Shown: positions 58,443 through 64,000 of the stretch, one piece after another
How positions within the stretch are numbered: position 1 is the first letter of the stretch
Layout of the letters: each line of letters opens with the position of its first letter
DNA from: Marinicella algicola
Lineage (GTDB): Bacteria > Pseudomonadota > Gammaproteobacteria > Xanthomonadales > Marinicellaceae
NCBI RefSeq assembly: GCF_028401385.1
Contig: NZ_JAQOMR010000001.1
Coordinates: forward strand, 684,501 to 748,500
Direction: 5' to 3'
Length of the DNA stretch: 64,000 nt
The notes under the pieces: model-generated
Told to the model about the DNA's origin: nothing
The model's input: only the letters and a program-made list of their open reading frames with translations
Databases searched by the model: none
Translations under genes and position numbers: made by a program

Positions 58443-59372
58443 ATGGCTGATGCTTCTGCACTTGGGCTCTGGGGCGTGCCGCTCGCCATTTTCGGCGGTG
58501 CCATCCGTGTGTCGACGCCGTTTCTGTTCGTCTCGCTCGGCGAGTGCCTGACCGAGAGAGCCGGCCGGATCAATCTCGGCCTCGAAGGCACGCTCGTCAT
58601 CGGTGCTGTGACCGGTTACGCCATGTCCTATCATTCCGGCAATCCATTCATTGGGGTCGCCTTTGCCGCCTTTGCCGGTTTGCTCTTCGGTCTGATCCAT
58701 GGCTGGCTGTGCAGTTTCAAGGGCGTCAATGATATTGCCGTCGGCATTGCCATGATGGTGCTGGGCATGGGCCTCGCCTTCTATTTCGGCAAGCCCTATG
58801 TCCAGCCGGTTGCCCCCGGGCTGCCCGCCATCCCCTTCGGCTGGTGGTCCGATATTCCACAGGTGCGGGCGGCGCTTCAGGTCAATGTTCTGTTTATCGC
58901 CGGTGCCATCCTGGCCTTCGTCATGGCATGGATGTTCCGCAACACCCGCATCGGGCTTACCGTGCGTGTCGTCGGCGACAGCACCGATGCTGCCCGCACG
59001 CTGGCGATCCGGCCTATCCGTGTGCGGATCCTTGCAACGGCCATCGGTGGCGCCTTTGCCGGTATCGGCGGGGCCTATCTCTCGCTTTACTACCCCGGCA
59101 GCTGGAACGAGGGCATTTCTTCGGGCCAGGGGCTGATGGCTGTGGCGTTGGTGATCTTTGCGCGCTGGAACCCGATCAACTGTTTCTGGGCGGCCCTTCT
59201 TTTCGGTGGCGCGGGCGCGCTTGGTCCGGCGCTGCAATCTGTCGGGGTCACCGAGGGTTACTACCTGTTCTACGCCGCGCCCTATGTGCTGACCCTCGGC
59301 ATTCTGATCGCGACGTCTTCCACCGAGCGCGCGCTCACAGGCGCACCGCGCGAACTTGCCATCACGAAATAA
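58443..59372 (+). CDS. BMP-type ABC permease 2
   Basis: A 309-residue protein, intact. The ATG at 58443 is one base after the stop of permease 1. RINLGLEGTLVIGAVTGYAM has the conserved NLGLEG loop of these permeases, and GIGGAYLSLYYPGSWNEGIS followed by GQGLMAVALVIFARWNPINC is the family end. With permease 1 it forms the inner-membrane channel. Confidence 0.9.
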   Translation: MADASALGLWGVPLAIFGGAIRVSTPFLFVSLGECLTERAGRINLGLEGTLVIGAVTGYAMSYHSGNPFIGVAFAAFAGLLFGLIHGWLCSFKGVNDIAVGIAMMVLGMGLAFYFGKPYVQPVAPGLPAIPFGWWSDIPQVRAALQVNVLFIAGAILAFVMAWMFRNTRIGLTVRVVGDSTDAARTLAIRPIRVRILATAIGGAFAGIGGAYLSLYYPGSWNEGISSGQGLMAVALVIFARWNPINCFWAALLFGGAGALGPALQSVGVTEGYYLFYAAPYVLTLGILIATSSTERALTGAPRELAITK

Positions 59373-59383
59373 CGGAGAAAAAC

Positions 59384-60391
59384 ATGAGCGGACTTGGCGG
59401 TCTCAATGTCTCGGAAAGCGGTGTCGGCATCGGTCTGGTGCAGCTTCAGCTTCCGTTGGTCAAAACCAAGGCGGATCTGACAGCACAGACGGCGCGTGTT
59501 GTTGCGCTTGTCGGCAAGGCGCGGCGTAACCAGCCCGGCATGGATCTCGTTGTCTTTCCGGAATATGCGCTGCACGGCCTGTCGATGGATACCAATCCGG
59601 AAATCATGTGTACCATGGACGGCCCGGAAGTGGCGGCCATGCGGCAGGCCTGCATCGAAAATCAGATCTGGGGTTGCTTTTCCATCATGGAACTCAACCC
59701 CGGCGGCATGCCCTACAATACCGGAATCATCTTTGACGATCAGGGCGATCTGAAGCTCTATTACCGCAAGATGCATCCCTGGGTTCCGGTTGAACCGTGG
59801 GAGCCGGGCGATACCGGCATCCCGGTCTGCGACGGGCCGAAGGGCGCCAAACTGGCGCTGATTATCTGCCATGACGGTATGTTCCCGGAAATGGCGCGCG
59901 AATGCGCCTACAAGGGCGCTGACATTATGATCCGCACGGCTGGCTACACCGCGCCGATCCGCGAGAGCTGGCGGTTCACCAACCAGTCCAACGCTTTCTG
60001 CAACCTGATGGTCACGGCCAATGTCTGTATGGGTGGGTCGGATGGAACATTCGATTCCATGGGTGAAGGAATGATCTGCAATTTCGACGGTACCGTTCTG
60101 GCCCATGGCAAAACCGGCCGGCCCGATGAGATCATCACCGCGGAAGTGCGCCCGGACCTCGTGCGCGAGGCGCGTCTTGGCTGGGGTGTGGAGAACAATA
60201 TCTATCAGTTCGGCCATCGCGGTTACGTCGCCGTCAAGGGCGGCGCGCAGGACTGCCCCTATACCTACATGCATGATCTTGCCGCCGGACAATATCGCCT
60301 GCCATGGGAAGACGCGGTGAAGGTCACCGATGGAACCGGCTGCGGGTTTGATGCTCCGACCCGCCTTTTTGGCGAACAACAGAAGGGCTGA
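59384..60391 (+). CDS. amiF: Formamidase
   Basis: A 335-residue nitrilase-superfamily amidase that splits formamide to formate and ammonia. The triad is Glu in LVVFPEYALHGLSMD, Lys in LKLYYRKMHPWVPVEPWEPG and Cys in LALIICHDGMFPEMAREC (about residue 162). FSIMELNPGG and the C-terminal AAGQYRLPWEDAVKV agree closely with AmiF of Helicobacter and differ from AmiE-type amidases. Family homology is strong; the natural substrate in this operon may be a related short amide. It lies 11 bases after permease 2. Confidence 0.85.
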   Translation: MSGLGGLNVSESGVGIGLVQLQLPLVKTKADLTAQTARVVALVGKARRNQPGMDLVVFPEYALHGLSMDTNPEIMCTMDGPEVAAMRQACIENQIWGCFSIMELNPGGMPYNTGIIFDDQGDLKLYYRKMHPWVPVEPWEPGDTGIPVCDGPKGAKLALIICHDGMFPEMARECAYKGADIMIRTAGYTAPIRESWRFTNQSNAFCNLMVTANVCMGGSDGTFDSMGEGMICNFDGTVLAHGKTGRPDEIITAEVRPDLVREARLGWGVENNIYQFGHRGYVAVKGGAQDCPYTYMHDLAAGQYRLPWEDAVKVTDGTGCGFDAPTRLFGEQQKG

Positions 60392-60394
60392 GTG

Positions 60395-61075
60395 ATGACA
60401 GCAATCGAATCCAACCCCTATGCATGGCCGTATAATGGTGATCTCAGGCCGGAAAACACCGCGTTGATCGTCATTGACATGCAGACCGATTTCTGTGGCA
60501 AGGGCGGCTATGTCGACAAGATGGGCTATGATCTGTCGCTGACACGCGCGCCGATCGAACCGATCAAGGCCGTGCTCTCGGCGATGCGCGCTGCTGGCTA
60601 TCATATTTTCCATACCCGCGAAGGTCATCGCCCCGACCTCTCTGATCTTCCGGCCAACAAGCGCTGGCGATCGCGCCAGATTGGCGCGGGTATCGGTGAT
60701 CCGGGACCGTGCGGGAAGGTCCTGGTGCGTGGCGAACCGGGCTGGGAAATCATCGATGAACTGGCGCCCGAACCCGGCGAAATCATTATCGACAAGCCCG
60801 GAAAAGGCTCCTTCTGCGCCACCGATCTGGAAATGATCCTCAGGCTGAAGGGCATCGAAAACATCATCCTGACCGGCATCACCACCGATGTCTGTGTTCA
60901 CACCACTATGCGCGAGGCCAATGACCGCGGCTTTGAATGCGTGCTTCTGGAAGATTGCTGCGGGGCCACCGATGAAGCCAATCATGATGCGGCACTTTCG
61001 ATGATCAGGATGCAGGGCGGTGTGTTCGGCGCCGTCTCCACCAGCCGGGCGCTGCTGGCGGGGCTCAGGCAATGA
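60395..61075 (+). CDS. biuH: Biuret hydrolase
   Basis: A 226-residue isochorismatase-like cysteine hydrolase that turns biuret into allophanate and ammonia. The triad is Asp in [20 protein letters not shown] (residue 28), Lys in [11 protein letters not shown] (about 134) and Cys in [20 protein letters not shown] (about 167). The start [20 protein letters not shown] and [19 protein letters not shown] agree very closely with rhizobial BiuH. The product allophanate would be used by AtzF, encoded upstream. It lies directly after amiF and overlaps the ATPase gene by four bases. Confidence 0.85.
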   Translation: MTAIESNPYAWPYNGDLRPENTALIVIDMQTDFCGKGGYVDKMGYDLSLTRAPIEPIKAVLSAMRAAGYHIFHTREGHRPDLSDLPANKRWRSRQIGAGIGDPGPCGKVLVRGEPGWEIIDELAPEPGEIIIDKPGKGSFCATDLEMILRLKGIENIILTGITTDVCVHTTMREANDRGFECVLLEDCCGATDEANHDAALSMIRMQGGVFGAVSTSRALLAGLRQ

Positions 61076-62581
61076 CACAAAGCCGCAAAGCGCCATCGAT
61101 CGAGACGATTGGCATGACCATGCGCTTTGGTGATTTCACCGCGCTCGATAACGTATCGATGAAGGTTCGTTCCGGGTCGTTTCATGCGCTTCTGGGCGAA
61201 AACGGCGCCGGCAAGTCGACGCTTGTGAAGTGTATGATGGGGTTTTACGCGGCCACTGATGGCCAGGTGGCTGTGAACGGTAAGGAAGTCGCCATCAGGG
61301 ACCCGAGGGATGCGCATGATCTCGGGCTCGGCATGGTTTACCAGCACTTCACGCTGGTGCCATCGCTGACGGCGGCTGAAAACCTGGTGATTGCCCGGAT
61401 CGACACTCCGGCCATGATTGACTGGCGCAGGGAAATGAAATCCCTTGAGGCTTTCATGCAGACCATGCCCTTTATCGTTCCGCTTGATCGCAGGGTCGAA
61501 AGTCTTGCCGCCGGCGAAAAGCAGAAGCTGGAAATCCTGAAGCAGCTTTATCTCGGTCATCGTTTTCTGATCCTCGACGAGCCGACATCGGTGCTGACGC
61601 CGTTGGAAGCCGACGAGGTGCTTGGCCATGTCAGCGCGCTGACCAAAGCCGGTGAGCTGAGTGTGCTGATGATCACTCACAAATTCCGTGAGGTCAGGGC
61701 GTTTGCGGATGAAGTCACCGTCCTGCGCCGGGGAAAGCTGGCGGGCAAGGGGCCGGTCAGCGACCTGACCAATGAGGATATGGCGGCGATGATGATGGGG
61801 CGTTCCGAGATCGGCACGCCTGCGCCGCGTCATGGCGAGGCCGGAGAGCCAGTGCTTGCCATCGAGAATGCTACGGCTCTTGATCGCAGTGGCTACAAGG
61901 ACATCCATATCGATGGCCTGACCGTTCGGGCCGGTGAGATTGTCGGTATCGCCGGGATTTCTGGCAATGGTCAGGTCGAGCTGATGGAAATGCTGACCGG
62001 ACAGCGCTCGCTCAAGCAGGGTCGGATCACAGTCAGAGGGAGGCCTATCGCGCCCGGCGCGACGAGGCCCGGCGCCACAAGGTGCGCTACCTGCCGGAAG
62101 AGCCTCTGGTCAATGCCTGCGCGCCGCATATGAGTGTGGCGGAAAATCTGGCGCTCAGGGATTTCGATGGCGACGGGAGCCGCATATTCCTCGGCAAAAG
62201 GCGATGATGCGCAGGGCCGCGGACCTGATTGGTGAATTCGATATCCGCACACAGGGGCCGCGCGCACCGATCCGTGATCTTTCAGGCGGCAACGTCCAGC
62301 GCGCCGCACTGGCACGGGAGCTGACCGGCGATGTCGCGCTGCTGATCGTTTCCAATCCCTGTTTCGGTCTGGACTTTTCGGCAGCCCGTGCCATTCGTGA
62401 CCGCATTATCGAGGCGCGCAATGCCGGTGTGGCAGTGCTGCTGATCAGTGAGGACCTGGACGAAGTCCTTGAATTGTCCGACCGTGTTCTGGTGATGAGT
62501 GAAGGCCGGATCACCTTTGAGACCCCGGTCGGGAACGCTGATCCGAAAGCGCTGGGGCACTTTATGGCGGGACATGCGTGA
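61072..62581 (+). CDS. BMP-type ABC ATPase, two domains (two frame breaks)
   Basis: The repaired length is 503 residues. The first domain is complete: Walker [16 protein letters not shown], signature [16 protein letters not shown] and Walker [21 protein letters not shown]. The second is degenerate, as usual in this family: [14 protein letters not shown] in place of Walker A, signature [16 protein letters not shown], and Walker [14 protein letters not shown]. Frames break near 62040 (GGG for GGGG) and 62195 (G for GG). It powers the BMP importer, whose permeases precede it in the operon. Confidence 0.85.
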
Positions 62582-63246
62582 TGGCAGTGATCAAGGCGCA
62601 CCCTTTCGATTTTCCCTGCGATAACAAGCATCTGGCGCTGATCGTCATCGATATGCAGCGCGATTTCGTCGAGGAAGGCGGTTTTGGTGCGTCACTCGGC
62701 AACGATGTGTCACGGCTGCGCGCGATCATTCCCACGGTAGCCCGTCTGATCGATGGCTTCAGGGCGGCCGGACTGCCGGTGGTTCATACTCGTGAATGTC
62801 ACCGTCCGGACCTTTCCGATCTGCCGGTTTCCAAGCGCGACCGTGGCGCACCGTCGCTCAGGATCGGCGATCCGGGTCCCATGGGCCGTTTGCTTGTTGC
62901 CGGTGAACCGGGCGCGGAAATCATTCCCGAGCTTTCTCCGATCGGTGACGAGGTCGTCATCGACAAACCCGGAAAGGGTGCATTCTACGCAACGGATCTT
63001 CAGGACATCCTGAAGGCGCGCGATGTTCGCCAACTCGTGTTTGCCGGTGTAACGACCGAGGTCTGCGTGCAGACAACCATGCGAGAGGCCAATGACCGCG
63101 GCTATGACGGCATTCTGGCGACCGACGCCACCGAGAGCTATTTCGCAGCCTTCAGGGATGCGACGATCGCGATGATTACAGCACAAGGTGGCATTGTCGG
63201 CTGTGCCGCTGAAACCGACCACATTCTGGAGGCGCTCAATGGCTAA
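62581..63246 (+). CDS. Second isochorismatase-like hydrolase, biuH paralogue
   Basis: A 221-residue cysteine hydrolase, clearly a paralogue of biuH two genes upstream. The triad is Asp in [20 protein letters not shown], Lys in [16 protein letters not shown], and Cys in [20 protein letters not shown]. The regions that line the substrate pocket differ ([20 protein letters not shown] here against [20 protein letters not shown]). A close relative of BiuH with a different substrate is known, the triuret hydrolase TrtA; this gene could be such an enzyme, but it may also be a ureidoacrylate-type hydrolase. The start overlaps the ATPase stop by one base. Confidence 0.75.
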   Translation: MAVIKAHPFDFPCDNKHLALIVIDMQRDFVEEGGFGASLGNDVSRLRAIIPTVARLIDGFRAAGLPVVHTRECHRPDLSDLPVSKRDRGAPSLRIGDPGPMGRLLVAGEPGAEIIPELSPIGDEVVIDKPGKGAFYATDLQDILKARDVRQLVFAGVTTEVCVQTTMREANDRGYDGILATDATESYFAAFRDATIAMITAQGGIVGCAAETDHILEALNG

Positions 63247-63577
63247 CTCCCGGCCCTTTGCCGATCTTCTTTCCGGCGGCTGGCGTGACCTGCCGTTCGA
63301 GCCCTTTCGAGATGGTGTTGATGTGCATTATCTCTGGCAAGTGGAGGAGGGGCCTGTCTGGGCGTTTCTGCGCTATCAACCCGGGGCAAGCGTGCCGGAA
63401 CACCTGCATACCGGTCTGGAGACGATCATTGTCGTTGACGGTGTGCAGAGCGATGAGAGCGGTACCTACGGCACTGGCAGCGTCATCTGCAATCCGCCGG
63501 GAACGCGCCACAGCGTCTGGACGGACGAGGGCTGCGTTGTCTTCATTCAGTGGGAACGGCCTGTTGAGATCCTGTAG
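63239..63577 (+). CDS. Small cupin-domain protein
   Basis: A 112-residue single cupin. [20 protein letters not shown] holds the first metal-binding motif (H-x-H...E) and [20 protein letters not shown] the second with its His. It resembles ChrR-like/anti-sigma cupins and small sugar- or ureide-handling cupins; no catalytic role can be assigned. The start overlaps the preceding hydrolase gene by eight bases, so it belongs to the biuret operon. Confidence 0.75.
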   Translation: MANSRPFADLLSGGWRDLPFEPFRDGVDVHYLWQVEEGPVWAFLRYQPGASVPEHLHTGLETIIVVDGVQSDESGTYGTGSVICNPPGTRHSVWTDEGCVVFIQWERPVEIL

Positions 63578-63683
63578 ACCTTGTCAGACTTGCTTCGCGC
63601 ACGATTGAGGCGTTCGTCTTGATACGCTCCTGTACATTGAGGGCGGTATCCGGTTCCGCGTTGCTCAGAATGTCCGGTGTCGA

Positions 63684-64000
63684 TCAAGCACCGGCCCTGC
63701 AAAACTTGCGGTGGAGAACCCGCATCTGGTGGGCGGCCTGCAGGTCACCATTACGGGCCGCAATATCTGCACCCTTGCCGAAGGTTTCGATGGCCCGTGC
63801 AGTTTCACCCTTGCGCTGATAGGCCTTGCCGAGTGCGGCATAGGCGGCGGAATAGTCCGGGTCGAGCGCGAGCGCCCGGGTGAAGTGGGCAATCGCATCG
63901 TCATGGCGGTCCTCGGCAAAGACGATACGGCCAAGGGTCAGTCGGCACAGCGCGTTGTCCTTGCCTGCCGTAACCTGTTTCTCCAATGCCTGGCGAATTC
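63684..64000 (-). CDS. Tetratricopeptide-repeat protein, C-terminal part
   Basis: The reverse strand is open to the window edge. It carries TPR motifs: RLTLGRIVFAEDRHDDAIAH followed by FTRALALDPDYSAAYAALGK and AYQRKGETARAIETFGKGAD. TPRs mediate protein binding. The end, MRVLHRKFCRAGA, is complete; the N-terminus is outside the window. It faces the biuret operon and is probably unrelated to it. Confidence 0.75.
   Translation of the reverse strand, partial: IRQALEKQVTAGKDNALCRLTLGRIVFAEDRHDDAIAHFTRALALDPDYSAAYAALGKAYQRKGETARAIETFGKGADIAARNGDLQAAHQMRVLHRKFCRAGA

Noticed and set aside
59282..61096. A 604-residue open frame on the reverse strand
   Set aside because: It lies opposite amiF and biuH, which have complete family motifs and catalytic residues. 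The reverse frame shows no domain and is a high-GC shadow.

Overview
The window looks like a chromosome segment of an alphaproteobacterium of the Hyphomicrobiales (Rhizobium, Brucella or Ochrobactrum type). The reasons are the large number of ABC, TRAP and TTT solute importers, a UgpC-type ATPase, IS5/IS427-like insertion sequences with TNA target duplications, a biuret hydrolase of the rhizobial type, and GC-rich codon use outside one AT-richer island. This is inference; no rRNA or tRNA gene was seen.

A technical point governs the whole annotation. Some 36 single-base frame breaks split otherwise well-conserved genes. Nearly all are one base missing from a run of the same base, and every repaired gene length becomes a multiple of three. 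Two copies of one IS differ only by two missing Gs in G runs. I therefore treat most split genes as intact genes with read errors, and give full gene spans.

Layout. 1-1344: edge of a response regulator, an AraC-type regulator, a small exported protein. 1849-9366: a Tn7-like transposition module (tniQ, a Ner-like regulator, tnsABC) with repeats that may be transposase sites. 9640-17757: remnant of a KDG kinase, then a xylo-oligosaccharide ABC importer with beta-xylosidase, a divergent LacI regulator and the importer ATPase. 17855-18237: IS256 and integrase scraps. 18263-27531: a catabolic island with a LigAB-type ring-cleavage dioxygenase, an amidohydrolase, IclR regulator, citryl-CoA-lyase-like protein, CoA-transferase, YciI-like protein and a TRAP transporter. 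27670-28248: decayed fragments.

28593-38050 is the least ordinary part: a tail-collar-type protein, an unknown 103-residue protein, and five tandem, diverged, secreted paralogues of about 454-465 residues. They carry autotransporter passenger (PATR-like) repeats but no beta-barrel. An IS5 copy sits inside the array and an IS3 remnant closes it. 39535-44799: a DapA-like aldolase, a sialidase-like protein and a TctCBA importer. 45499-51005: a complete autotransporter with barrel, interrupted by the second IS5 copy.

51389-63577: a LuxR-hydrolase fusion, then a nitrogen-scavenging cluster with allophanate hydrolase (atzF), a LysR regulator, a BMP-type ABC importer, formamidase (amiF), biuret hydrolase (biuH), a second biuH-like hydrolase and a cupin. 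Together they would import and strip ammonia from biuret-like and amide compounds. A TPR protein runs off the right edge.
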